44,467 bases of DNA from assembly GCA_029338875.1 (NCBI GenBank), contig JAQYBF010000019.1:1-44467 (forward strand), given 5' to 3'. This stretch comes from Lachnospiraceae bacterium (GTDB lineage: Bacteria; Bacillota; Clostridia; Lachnospirales; Lachnospiraceae). Made by a program: the position numbers and the translations under genes. Positions 17,899-25,898 of this stretch are shown in pieces. Within the stretch, counting starts at the first letter, position 1. Every line of letters starts with the position of its first letter. The notes under the pieces were generated by a model. It searched no databases. It saw only the letters and a list, made by a program, of their open reading frames with translations, and was not told the DNA's origin.

Positions 17899-19116
17899 AT
17901 GAAAGAGACAGACAAGTATCAAAGCAATCAGTGCATCCGGGATGCCATCATCGTCGATAACAAGGAACATAACAGAGAAAACTGGAATACAGCCTTAAGC
18001 GCACTTTTAAAGCAGTGTCATGAGGGATCGGATTTTCTTCTTCCGGTAGATATGCAGCCGAATCCGGACAAGCCAGGAGAACAGTCGATTTTCTTCCGTC
18101 TTCTGGAAAATCCCAATGGAGAAAAGATGCTTCCCGCCTTTACTGAACCTGAATCCATCCGTCCGGCAGAGGAAAAGCTTGGCAAGCGCCAGCCCGTCAT
18201 TGCCATGCCTATTAAGACCGTTTTCCATCGTTTGATGGACATGAAGGAGCTTCGCGGAATCGTTATTGATCCTTTCACCAATCCCTTCGGTATTGAGAAG
18301 AATGCGGTCAAGGCCATCCTGGATTCCGACCAGGAGCTGAATGTAAAGCAGGCAGGCATCGTTTTCTATAAGGGCGATATTACCAGGCTCGGCATCAGCT
18401 GCATCGTAAATTCTGCAGACCCCCTTTTCAATGACGACGGATTAGGAGAGGATCATGCCATCTATGAGGCAGCCGGTGAAGGCATTGATGATGCCCTGGA
18501 TCATCTGGAAAGCTGCAAGGTTTCCGAAGCCAAAATCACTCCGGGCTATGACCTCCACTGCAATTATATTATCCATACCGTCGGACCGACCGTAGCGCCG
18601 GGAACCAAATTCGGGGAAGTTACCGAAGAAGACCGTCAGGCTCTGAGAGACTGCTATACCAACTGCCTGAATCTGGCAAAGAAATATGAAATCCATTCCA
18701 TCGCCTTCCCGGCCATTTCGACCGGCCTGTCCTCCTTCCCTCTGGAAGAGGCGGTTCCGATCGCTGTCACCATGGTGACCAAATGGCTGGATGAAAACAA
18801 GGATTATGGTATGAGAGTCGTTTTCGCCTGCTACACAGATGAAGTGGCTGACACCTTCCAGCGCTATATGGCTTTCCTGAAAGGAAAGGCAGAAGAGGTA
18901 GAGAAGGAATACGGCTCACTGGAAAATGCAAAGAAGCATCTGGATGAAAACGGCAATCTGCCCGAGCAGACAGAGGAAAAGAAAGTCGATAAGGACGGAA
19001 ACGAGCTGGAAGCCGACCCCACCGAGAAATACTCCGAAGAGGAGATCGAGGATGCGGCTGCCCGTGTTGCAAAGGAGCTTCAGCAGCAGTACAAGAATGA
19101 TACCGGAATCCAGTAA
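17899..19116 (+). CDS. SseB domain-macro domain fusion protein
   Basis: Residues about 30-140 resemble the SseB family (FLLPVD and the GIVIDPFTNPF segment). Residues about 155-320 form a macro domain (KGDITRLGISCIVNSADP, HTVGPTVAPG, FPAISTGLSSFP), the ADP-ribose-binding fold of O-acetyl-ADP-ribose deacetylases. The usual GGG-containing loop after the NAAN motif is replaced by FNDDGLGEDHAIY, and the second Asn is Asp. The last 80 residues are acidic and helical. 405 aa. The role is unclear; ADP-ribose or nucleotide signalling is inferred from the fold only. Confidence 0.75.
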   Translation: MKETDKYQSNQCIRDAIIVDNKEHNRENWNTALSALLKQCHEGSDFLLPVDMQPNPDKPGEQSIFFRLLENPNGEKMLPAFTEPESIRPAEEKLGKRQPVIAMPIKTVFHRLMDMKELRGIVIDPFTNPFGIEKNAVKAILDSDQELNVKQAGIVFYKGDITRLGISCIVNSADPLFNDDGLGEDHAIYEAAGEGIDDALDHLESCKVSEAKITPGYDLHCNYIIHTVGPTVAPGTKFGEVTEEDRQALRDCYTNCLNLAKKYEIHSIAFPAISTGLSSFPLEEAVPIAVTMVTKWLDENKDYGMRVVFACYTDEVADTFQRYMAFLKGKAEEVEKEYGSLENAKKHLDENGNLPEQTEEKKVDKDGNELEADPTEKYSEEEIEDAAARVAKELQQQYKNDTGIQ

Positions 19117-19196
19117 AGAAACAGATGAAAGGCGGATTTGATCTGCGGATTGGGTCATCAAAAGGATCCTGTCCGGAAATTTCATAATGATTCAAC

Positions 19197-19283
19197 AAAA
19201 CAGCTGCCATTAGGACCCGCTGTGATTCTTCCCCCAATTTGGTTCGGGGAAGGGAATGCGGATCCTTCCGGCAGCTGTTTTTT
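19197..19283. terminator. Composite hairpin, convergent terminator
   Basis: Outer stem AAAACAGCTGCC (19197-19208) with GGCAGCTGTTTT (19270-19281), middle AGGACCCGC with GCGGATCCT (one mismatch), inner CTTCCCC (19228-19234) with GGGGAAG (19246-19252). It ends in T6 on the plus strand and TTTT on the minus strand, so it could serve both convergent genes. At 87 bases it is much longer than a simple terminator. Confidence 0.7.
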
Positions 19284-19354
19284 GCTGCAGTCGATGCTGG
19301 GACTTCTGCCTGCATCAGATTAAAATAGTTCGGCAGACGGATCTTTGAAAAAGA

Positions 19355-20269
19355 TTATCCCCGGCCTTCACTGGCGGATACGGCATTTCTCTGTCCGGAA
19401 AAATAGTAGACATGCTCGGACAGGATCTCATCCTCGGCAAGCTCTGTGGCATTGACCTCCTGAACCATGGCATTCAGCTCCTCCGGTCCGCCCGACAGGG
19501 CTGCGGGAACCAGAAGGACCTCATGGATACTGGAAGGAATGATATAGAAGTCCATGCCCTTTTCCCGGGAAAACCGTTCCAGAAGATGGGGATAGAGCAT
19601 GCATGCGGCGCCGTTCAGCCGGCACTGGTTGGAGAGGACATACATGGGCGTGTAATCGGAGGGTTCCAGGATTTCCTCTGATGTGAGATCTCCGAGGACA
19701 TCTGTGATGGACTCGATGGATGCCGGGAGAAGCCTGGGCGTGTTCTGCCTGGCCTTGTCGAGAAGGGTTTCCTTACTGACCTCCCAGTCCTCCAGATGGT
19801 AATTGTGGATGAGAATACTGGACCTGCCGTTATCATCGGCATGAATCAGGACCCGGAAGACGATGGCCAGATCCAGATAGGAAATATAGGGCAGATCCGA
19901 AAGAAAGTCATGATTCCGCGGCAGACTGATGAGATCGAAGACGATCCGGTCCTGAATTGCCGAAAAATCCGATAGAAATTCCGGATCCACATCAGGAACC
20001 GGCTGGTTTTCAATGAAAACAGATGAGATGTCACTGATGATCTCATTGAGACAGGCGGTCTCATTTTCATAATCCTCATAGAAATGGTTGAGGTAGACCT
20101 GGGGAGCGATATTCCCTCCCGGTCGCTTTAGATAGATGCCATCCAGATAGGTATCGTTATTCTTCACGACCGAATGACTCTCGATCGATGCCTCGGGGAA
20201 GCGGAGCTTCAGTTCCGACAGAATAATCTCTTTGAATTCCGGGTAGCTTAAGTGTGCATTGCTTTTCAT
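19355..20269 (-). CDS. DUF5688 family protein
   Basis: A 304 aa protein of the DUF5688 type found widely in Lachnospiraceae and relatives, recognised by MYVLSNQCRLNGAACMLYP and IIPSSIHEVLLVPA. No signal peptide or membrane segment is visible. The function is unknown to me. It is the only gene on the minus strand in the first 32 kb, converges with the macro-domain gene and diverges from the trp T-box. The ribosome binding site AGGAAAGG lies 9 bases from the ATG. Confidence 0.8.
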   Translation of the reverse strand: MKSNAHLSYPEFKEIILSELKLRFPEASIESHSVVKNNDTYLDGIYLKRPGGNIAPQVYLNHFYEDYENETACLNEIISDISSVFIENQPVPDVDPEFLSDFSAIQDRIVFDLISLPRNHDFLSDLPYISYLDLAIVFRVLIHADDNGRSSILIHNYHLEDWEVSKETLLDKARQNTPRLLPASIESITDVLGDLTSEEILEPSDYTPMYVLSNQCRLNGAACMLYPHLLERFSREKGMDFYIIPSSIHEVLLVPAALSGGPEELNAMVQEVNATELAEDEILSEHVYYFSGQRNAVSASEGRG

Positions 20270-20398
20270 ATGCGGCCTTTCCTGGTCCGCTGCCTGTAAG
20301 AAAACTTTATCAGTACCGGCAGAAAACTACAAGAAAAGCATTCTGAATTCTTTCGAAAGACCATAAAGAAATTATTAAATTTTTTCTATTCGGTCTTC

Positions 20399-20427
20399 TT
20401 GACAGTTTTTTTCAAAGGTGCTTTAAT
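20399..20427 (+). promoter_or_regulatory. Promoter of the trpEG T-box leader
   Basis: TTGACA (20399-20404), a 17-base spacer and TTTAAT (20422-20427) form a near-consensus promoter that starts the leader at about 20434. Confidence 0.75.
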
Positions 20428-20454
20428 AATTCATAATTTAATAGCTTAAACCGT

Positions 20455-20814
20455 TGAAGTGGAGATTAAACGAATAGGGCACTCACAGAGAGTCCGGGAA
20501 GATGAGAGCCGGGCAGAAGGCTGATTCGCAAATGGACCACTGAGGGCAGGGTGAACATCATAAGATCTGAATTCGCATGGTTTGAATTCATAGAGTTTGA
20601 GACCGCAGGACTTGAAATCACAGGATTTAAGTCAAAGGATTCATAATCCGCTGACCAGTAGCTTCTGACGTAAGGCACACGTTAGCTGCCGGAGATATGC
20701 TGGTATCTCATGAGAGTGTGGAGACACAAATGCAAGGTGGCACCACGGGTATCGGAATTTTCAGAACCCGCCCTTGACAGAAAGACTGTATTCTTTCTGC
20801 CGGGGCGGTTTTTT
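20455..20814 (+). promoter_or_regulatory. T-box riboswitch, tRNA-Trp specific
   Basis: The leader has the CAGAGAGTCCGGG-type Stem I start, a specifier loop carrying TGG (20533-20535, Trp codon) in the context AAATGGACCAC, and the T-box sequence AAGGTGGCACCACGGGT at 20734-20750. The terminator pairs CCGCCC (20768-20773) with GGGCGG (20803-20808), with an inner CAGAAAG/CTTTCTG and T6 after; CGGGT (20746-20750) can instead pair with ACCCG (20766-20770) to make the antiterminator. Uncharged tRNA-Trp should therefore allow read-through into trpE. Five degenerate 15-base repeats lie inside at 20567-20640. Confidence 0.92.
20567..20640 (+). repeat. Five degenerate 15-base repeats within the T-box leader
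   Basis: Units start at 20568, 20582, 20597, 20612 and 20627; examples are TTGAATTCATAGAGT, TTGAGACCGCAGGAC and TTGAAATCACAGGAT. They lie between the specifier loop and the T-box sequence, where Stem II elements are normally found. Confidence 0.6.
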
Positions 20815-20863
20815 ATTGCTCTTCCGGCAGAGAAGGAGGATCAGAAGACGAAAGGAGCATGAA

Positions 20864-22333
20864 ATGAAGCAGACATCATACGAGGAAGTAAAAGAGATCG
20901 CAGCCTCCGGGGATTACAAACGGATTCCCGTGACCAGGGAGATCCTGTCAGACATCCGGACTCCGGTGGAAACCCTCAGAGCTCTCCAGAACGTCAGCAG
21001 CCACTGCTTTCTCTTGGAGAGCGTCGAGGACAGCCGTCAGTGGGGCCGCTATACCTTCCTCGGTTTTGATCCGACCATGGAGATTTCCTGCAAGGACCAC
21101 CTTCTTACTGTCAATGCCGGCGGAAAAATCCAGATGAAGACAGAGCATCCGGCCATCTATATCAAGCAGATCATCCGGGAGAACCGCTCGCCCCGGATCC
21201 CCGGCCTTCCCACCCTGACCGGCGGCCTGGTCGGCTATTTCTCCTATGACTATATCCAGTACGGCGAACCGGAATTGAAACTGGATGCAGAGGATGAAAA
21301 CAAATTTGACGATGTCAATCTTATGCTTTTCGACAAGCTGATCTGCTACGACAATTTCCGCCAGAAGATTCTTCTCATCGTCAATATCCGGACAGACGAT
21401 ATGGAAAGCGATTATAACAAGGCTCTGATCGAGCTCGATGAGATGGAAGACATCATCCGCAAAGGAAAACCGAAGAAAATCGAAAGAGGCCATCTCCTGG
21501 AACCCCTGAAGCCAAAGCTTTCCCTGGAGGAATTCACGGAAAAAGTCGAGAAAATCAAGCATTACATCCACGAGGGCGACATCTTCCAGCTGGTCTTCTC
21601 CAATCCCATGGAAGCCCGCTATGAAGGAAGTCTCTTAAATACCTACCGGATCCTCAGGACCACCAACCCTTCGCCCTATATGTTCTATTTTTCCGGAGAT
21701 GACGTGGAGATCGCCGGAGCCTCGCCGGAAACCCTGGTCAAGGTTGAAAACGGAGAGATCCGGACCTTCCCCCTGGCCGGAACCAGGCCCCGGGGCAGGA
21801 ACAATGAAGAGGATGCAAAGCTGGAAAAGGAGCTCCTTTCCGACGAAAAGGAGAGGGCCGAGCACAACATGCTGGTGGATCTGGGCAGGAACGACCTGGG
21901 CCGCCTCTGCAAATTCGGCACGGTTAAGGTGGAGAAATATATGGCGGTCGAAAAGTATTCCCACGTCATGCATATCGGGTCCGAGGTCGTAGGTCAGCTC
22001 CGCGATGATAAAAAAGCCATTGATGCCGTGGATTCGATTCTGCCGGCAGGAACACTTTCCGGAGCACCGAAGTTCCGGGCCATGCAGCTCATTAACGAGC
22101 TGGAAAATGACCGGAGAGGCATTTACGGCGGCGCCATCGGCTACGTGGATTTTACCGGAAACCTGGATGTCTGCATCGCCATCCGCCTGGCCTATAAGAG
22201 AAAGGGCAGGGTCTTCGTCCGGTCCGGCGCCGGCATTGTCGCAGACAGTGTCCCGGAGAAGGAATACGAGGAATGCCGGAACAAGGCAAAGGCAGTAGTC
22301 GAAGCACTGAAGAAAGCGGAGGAAGAAGAATGA
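20864..22333 (+). CDS. trpE: Anthranilate synthase component I
   Basis: Converts chorismate to anthranilate with glutamine-derived ammonia, the first step of tryptophan synthesis. The feedback site motif FLLESVEDS lies near residue 46; the catalytic block has DEKERAEHNMLVDLGRNDLGR, written here as ERAEHNMLVDLGRND, and GAPKFRAMQLINELE. I chose ATG at 20864, six bases from AAAGGAG (20851-20857); it gives 489 aa. It overlaps trpG by four bases. The Trp T-box upstream argues for trpE rather than pabB. Confidence 0.95.
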   Translation: MKQTSYEEVKEIAASGDYKRIPVTREILSDIRTPVETLRALQNVSSHCFLLESVEDSRQWGRYTFLGFDPTMEISCKDHLLTVNAGGKIQMKTEHPAIYIKQIIRENRSPRIPGLPTLTGGLVGYFSYDYIQYGEPELKLDAEDENKFDDVNLMLFDKLICYDNFRQKILLIVNIRTDDMESDYNKALIELDEMEDIIRKGKPKKIERGHLLEPLKPKLSLEEFTEKVEKIKHYIHEGDIFQLVFSNPMEARYEGSLLNTYRILRTTNPSPYMFYFSGDDVEIAGASPETLVKVENGEIRTFPLAGTRPRGRNNEEDAKLEKELLSDEKERAEHNMLVDLGRNDLGRLCKFGTVKVEKYMAVEKYSHVMHIGSEVVGQLRDDKKAIDAVDSILPAGTLSGAPKFRAMQLINELENDRRGIYGGAIGYVDFTGNLDVCIAIRLAYKRKGRVFVRSGAGIVADSVPEKEYEECRNKAKAVVEALKKAEEEE

Positions 22334-22902
22334 TTCTCTTAATCGATAATTATGACAGCTTTTCCTATAATCTCTATCAGCTGATCGGATCCCTGAACCC
22401 GGACATTGAAGTCATCCGAAACAATGAGAAGACGGTCGCTGAAATCAAAGAAATGAAGCCGGACTGCATCATCCTGTCTCCGGGTCCCGGAAAGCCGAAG
22501 GATGCCGGCGTCTGCGAGGAGGTCGTAAAGGAGCTCGGCGGCAGAATCCCCATGCTTGGCGTCTGCCTGGGCCATCAGGCGATCTGCGAGGCAGAGGGGG
22601 CTGAGATTTCCTATGCAAAGGAGCTTATGCACGGCAAACAGTCCCGGGTAAAGCTGGATCTTTCCGCTCCGATCTTTAAAGGACTTCCCGAAGAGGTCAC
22701 CGTGGGCCGCTATCATTCCCTGGCTGTCATGGAGGATTCCCTTCCCGCCAGCCTGAAAGAGATCGCCAGAGCGGACGATGGCGAAGTCATGGCGGTAGCC
22801 GATAGGGATCGGAAAATCTATGGTCTTCAGTTCCATCCCGAATCCATCATGACCCCGGAGGGCCCGAGGATGCTGGAGAATTTTCTCCATATCATGCTAT
22901 AA
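22330..22902 (+). CDS. trpG: Anthranilate synthase component II (glutamine amidotransferase)
   Basis: Provides ammonia from glutamine to TrpE. The class I amidotransferase triad is visible: Cys in GVCLGHQ (near residue 79), and His and Glu in FHPESIMTPEG. The start ATG overlaps the trpE stop (ATGA). 190 aa is normal. The other trp genes are not next to it; a tRNA gene follows. Because trpG-like subunits can also serve PabB, a dual role is possible. Confidence 0.95.
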   Translation: MILLIDNYDSFSYNLYQLIGSLNPDIEVIRNNEKTVAEIKEMKPDCIILSPGPGKPKDAGVCEEVVKELGGRIPMLGVCLGHQAICEAEGAEISYAKELMHGKQSRVKLDLSAPIFKGLPEEVTVGRYHSLAVMEDSLPASLKEIARADDGEVMAVADRDRKIYGLQFHPESIMTPEGPRMLENFLHIML

Positions 22903-22969
22903 TCAGAAAGTGAGTCCAAAAGATTACCTTCGGACCGGGATCCGCCCTGTCAGACAGAAGAAAAAATAT

Positions 22970-22998
22970 TTGCATTGTACCGGCTGATTCTATATAAT
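22970..22998 (+). promoter_or_regulatory. tRNA-Thr promoter
   Basis: TTGCAT (22970-22975), 17-base spacer, consensus TATAAT (22993-22998). Transcription would start a few bases before the tRNA. Confidence 0.75.
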
Positions 22999-23009
22999 AA
23001 CATTTGTTT

Positions 23010-23082
23010 GCTTCGATAGCTCAGCTGGTAGAGCACTTCACTCGTAATGAAGGGGTCGTCGGTTCGAATCCGATTCGAAGCT
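23010..23082 (+). tRNA. tRNA-Thr (anticodon CGT)
   Basis: 73 bases fold into a full cloverleaf: perfect acceptor GCTTCGA/TCGAAGC, D-arm GCTC/GAGC, anticodon stem CTTCA/TGAAG with loop CTCGTAA (anticodon 23043-23045, reading ACG) and T-arm with TTCGAAT. The CCA end is not encoded. A T7 run follows immediately, which may end transcription. Confidence 0.97.
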
Positions 23083-23119
23083 TTTTTTGTTACCATTTGC
23101 TTCTGAGGAGGTGCTATTA

Positions 23120-23443
23120 ATGTCCGCATCATTTTCTGAATTTTCCAGAAAAGGGAAGAATCCGATTATTTTAACACTGATTTTTGCCGCTTTTGAGATC
23201 GCAGTCTTTGTCGTTTCCATTGCAGCACTGCATATTCCGGCTGTGCCGGTCGGATGCCTGGTCATCCTGGAAACCGCTCTGGCAGCCCTGCTTCGCAAGG
23301 TTCCGGTCTATATTCACGGCCTGGCCATCCTGGTCCAGCTGATCGCAGGCTTTGTGACAGGTAAGGCTGTTTTTGCGATTCTGATCTGTCTCGTCTACGC
23401 CTTTGCCCTGATTTTATTCACCCTCTGGCAGGAGAAGGAGTGA
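23120..23443 (+). CDS. Small integral membrane protein, unknown
   Basis: A 107 aa very hydrophobic protein. Segments at about 16-36, 42-60, 66-82 and 84-103 could be three or four membrane helices. I chose ATG at 23120 because GAGGAGG lies seven bases upstream; it begins MSASFSEFSRKGKNP. No family is recognised. It lies 38 bases after the tRNA and overlaps the next gene by GTGA, so it is probably expressed together with queH. It could be any small membrane accessory protein; I do not assign a function. Confidence 0.6.
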   Translation: MSASFSEFSRKGKNPIILTLIFAAFEIAVFVVSIAALHIPAVPVGCLVILETALAALLRKVPVYIHGLAILVQLIAGFVTGKAVFAILICLVYAFALILFTLWQEKE

Positions 23444-24144
23444 CCTTGAATCGGCGGAATTATCAGAAGGAACTGGATTCGATCATTGAAAAGAATATTG
23501 CCGCAGATGCTGTGCCGACTCTGCTTCTGCACAGCTGCTGCGCGCCCTGCAGCAGTTATGTGCTGGAATACCTGTCCCGGTATTTCGCCATAACTGATTT
23601 TTATTATAATCCGAACATTTCCCCGTCCACGGAGTACGAGTACCGGGAAGAGGAGCTGGACCGCCTGATCCGGGAGATGCCGGTCAGCCATCCGGTGACC
23701 TTCCTTCGGGGCAAATATGAACCGGAGCGTTATTATGCAGCTGTCAAAGGCTATGAGGATGCTCCGGAAGGCGGAGAACGCTGCGAGATCTGCTTTCGCC
23801 TTCGCCTGGAGGAGGCTGCCAAAAAGGCAAAGGAGCTGGGACTCGATTATTTTGCAACGACTCTGACCATCAGTCCCATGAAGGATCCGGTCCTTTTAAA
23901 CCAGATTGGCGAAGAGATGGCGGAGAAATACGGGGTAAAATACCTCCCCTCGGAATTCAGAAAGCGGAACGGCTACAGGCGTTCCACGGAGCTTTCCCGA
24001 GAATACGGCCTTTACCGGCAGAACTTCTGCGGATGCGTCTTCTCAAGAATGGAGGCCGAGAAGAGGGATGAGGCCAGGAAGAATACAGAGGCGGATCAGA
24101 AGATGCCGGAAAATGAAGAGGCAGCTGACCGGAAAAGATTTTAA
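23440..24144 (+). CDS. queH: Epoxyqueuosine reductase QueH
   Basis: Predicted to catalyse the last step of queuosine synthesis in tRNA, reducing epoxyqueuosine. Cysteine motifs of the family (DUF208) are present: LLHSCCAPCSSYVLE near residue 30, CEICF near residue 112 and FCGCVFS near residue 190. 234 aa, with a charged non-conserved C-terminal tail of about 35 residues. Start is GTG at 23440 overlapping the previous stop, or TTG at 23446 with AAGGAG five bases upstream; both are in frame and differ by two residues. Iron-sulfur dependence is known for the family. Confidence 0.9.
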   Translation: MTLNRRNYQKELDSIIEKNIAADAVPTLLLHSCCAPCSSYVLEYLSRYFAITDFYYNPNISPSTEYEYREEELDRLIREMPVSHPVTFLRGKYEPERYYAAVKGYEDAPEGGERCEICFRLRLEEAAKKAKELGLDYFATTLTISPMKDPVLLNQIGEEMAEKYGVKYLPSEFRKRNGYRRSTELSREYGLYRQNFCGCVFSRMEAEKRDEARKNTEADQKMPENEEAADRKRF

Positions 24145-24155
24145 AAGAAATATTA

Positions 24156-24197
24156 CTCCGGCTGGGAAATCCGAAGAAGGACATCCCGACTCCGGAG
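24156..24197 (+). other. Hairpin in the queH-argH spacer
   Basis: CTCCGG (24156-24161) pairs with CCGGAG (24192-24197) and GGGA with TCCC inside. No T-tract follows. The rest of the spacer is purine-rich. Confidence 0.35.
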
Positions 24198-24268
24198 AAA
24201 TAGGATAAAACCCGTTGAAGAACGGAACAGGAAAAAGATGAAGAAAAAGAAGAAAGGCAGGAGATCCT

Positions 24269-25663
24269 ATGGCTCAGTTATGGGGCGGAAGATTTACGAA
24301 AAAGACAGATGACAAGGTATATGCATTCAATGCCTCGATCGGATTCGATCAGAGGCTCCTTCCCGAGGACATTGAAGGCAGCAGAGCCCATGTTCGGATG
24401 CTCGCAAAACAGGGCATTCTGACCGATGACGAGAGAGATCAGATTCTATCGGGACTGCAGTCGATTGAAGATGATGTGAAACAGGGAAAGCTTCAGATCA
24501 CAGAAGAATACGAGGATGTGCATTCTTTCGTGGAAGCCAATCTGATTGACCGCATCGGTTCCGTCGGAAAGAAGCTCCATACCGGCCGGTCGAGAAACGA
24601 TCAGGTCGCTCTGGACATGCGTCTCTATACAAGAAAGGAAGTTGAAGAGACAGACGAAAATCTTCGGAACCTTCTTCTGACCATCCTTCATATCATGGAA
24701 AGCCATACTTCCACGATCATGCCGGGCTTTACCCATCTGCAGAAGGCCCAGCCCATCACCCTGGCTCATCATATGGGAGCCTATTTCGAGATGTTTAAGA
24801 GAGACCGGGAACGGATGGCGGATATTCATGAACGGATGAATTACTGCCCCTTGGGATCCGGCGCCCTCGCAGGCACCACCTATCCCTTGGACCGGGATTA
24901 TACGGCTTCGCTCTTACATTTCTACGGACCGACCGCCAATTCCATGGACGGAGTCAGCGATCGGGATTATCTTCTCGAATATCTCTCGGCGCTGGCAATC
25001 ATCATGATGCATCTGTCGCGTTTCTCCGAGGAGATCATCCTCTGGAATTCCAATGAATACCAGTTCATTGAGATCGATGACGCCTACAGCACCGGGTCTT
25101 CGATTATGCCCCAAAAGAAGAATCCGGATATAGCGGAGCTGGTCCGTGGCAAGACCGGCCGGGTTTACGGAGCTCTGATGTCCCTTCTGACCACCATGAA
25201 GGGCATTCCCCTGGCCTACAACAAGGACATGCAGGAGGACAAGGAGCTTCCCTTCGATGCCATGGATACGGCCAATGCCTGCCTGGACCTCTTTAACGGA
25301 ATGCTTTCGACCTTACGTTTCCGGGAAGATCGGATGAAGGAAAGCGCCCGCCACGGCTTTACCAATGCAACCGATGCGGCTGACTACCTGGTTCGGAAGG
25401 GCATTCCCTTCCGGGATGCTCACGGCATTGTCGGACGGATCGTTCTCTATGGCATTGAAAATAAGAAGCCCATTGATGATATGTCCCTGGAGGAACTGAA
25501 GAAATTCTCCCCGGCCTTCGAGGACGATATCTATGAAGCCATCAGCATGGAAACCTGCGTGGACAAGCGGCTGACGACCGGAGCACCCGGCCGGGAAGTC
25601 ATGAAAGAAGAAATCGAAAAGAGCAGGCAGTATCTGAATGATCACCCGGATTTAAGCCTGTAA
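24269..25663 (+). CDS. argH: Argininosuccinate lyase
   Basis: Cleaves argininosuccinate into arginine and fumarate, the last step of arginine synthesis. The fumarase-superfamily signature GSSIMPQKKNPDIAELVRG is near residue 282, with TGRSRNDQVALDMR and HLQKAQPITLAHH also present. 464 aa is the usual length. It stands alone rather than next to argG. ArgR is encoded in the same window. Confidence 0.96.
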   Translation: MAQLWGGRFTKKTDDKVYAFNASIGFDQRLLPEDIEGSRAHVRMLAKQGILTDDERDQILSGLQSIEDDVKQGKLQITEEYEDVHSFVEANLIDRIGSVGKKLHTGRSRNDQVALDMRLYTRKEVEETDENLRNLLLTILHIMESHTSTIMPGFTHLQKAQPITLAHHMGAYFEMFKRDRERMADIHERMNYCPLGSGALAGTTYPLDRDYTASLLHFYGPTANSMDGVSDRDYLLEYLSALAIIMMHLSRFSEEIILWNSNEYQFIEIDDAYSTGSSIMPQKKNPDIAELVRGKTGRVYGALMSLLTTMKGIPLAYNKDMQEDKELPFDAMDTANACLDLFNGMLSTLRFREDRMKESARHGFTNATDAADYLVRKGIPFRDAHGIVGRIVLYGIENKKPIDDMSLEELKKFSPAFEDDIYEAISMETCVDKRLTTGAPGREVMKEEIEKSRQYLNDHPDLSL

Positions 25664-25724
25664 TCTGAATTGTATTTATCTGGATCAGACCAGTAATTTC
25701 ATCCGGATTCACCAGGTCTTGGAC

Positions 25725-25752
25725 TTGTAATTTTGTCATGCTTTGCTATCAT
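25725..25752 (+). promoter_or_regulatory. Probable asd promoter
   Basis: TTGTAA (25725-25730), a 16-base spacer and TATCAT (25747-25752) preceded by TGC give an extended -10 promoter. It would produce a leader of about 140 bases that includes the alternative stems described separately. Confidence 0.5.
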
Positions 25753-25772
25753 GGTAGACATAATGTCAGAGC

Positions 25773-25838
25773 CTTCTGATTTTTACAAAGCCTGTGTGAT
25801 ACAGTCTGTCAGAAGAAATAAGTCTTTTTTGCTTCTGA
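25773..25838 (+). promoter_or_regulatory. Possible two-state leader of asd
   Basis: TCAGAAG (25809-25815) is complementary both to an upstream CTTCTGA (25773-25779) and to a downstream CTTCTGA (25832-25838), so only one stem can form at a time. A T6 run (25825-25830) lies between them. No match to a lysine riboswitch consensus is seen. Confidence 0.4.
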
Positions 25839-25898
25839 TGCCCGCATCATAGGATAGATTAAAGGAAAAGAAAAAGGAAAAAGAAAAAGGAGAGCGCT

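Noticed and set aside
19138-19323. 61-codon frame over the convergent hairpin
   Set aside because: It is just the translation of the composite hairpin; no ribosome binding site.
20864-22333. pabB instead of trpE
   Set aside because: The upstream T-box has a TGG (Trp) specifier and the LLES feedback motif is kept.
25664-25898. Lysine riboswitch upstream of asd
   Set aside because: None of the conserved lysine riboswitch core sequences was seen; only the alternative stems are supported.
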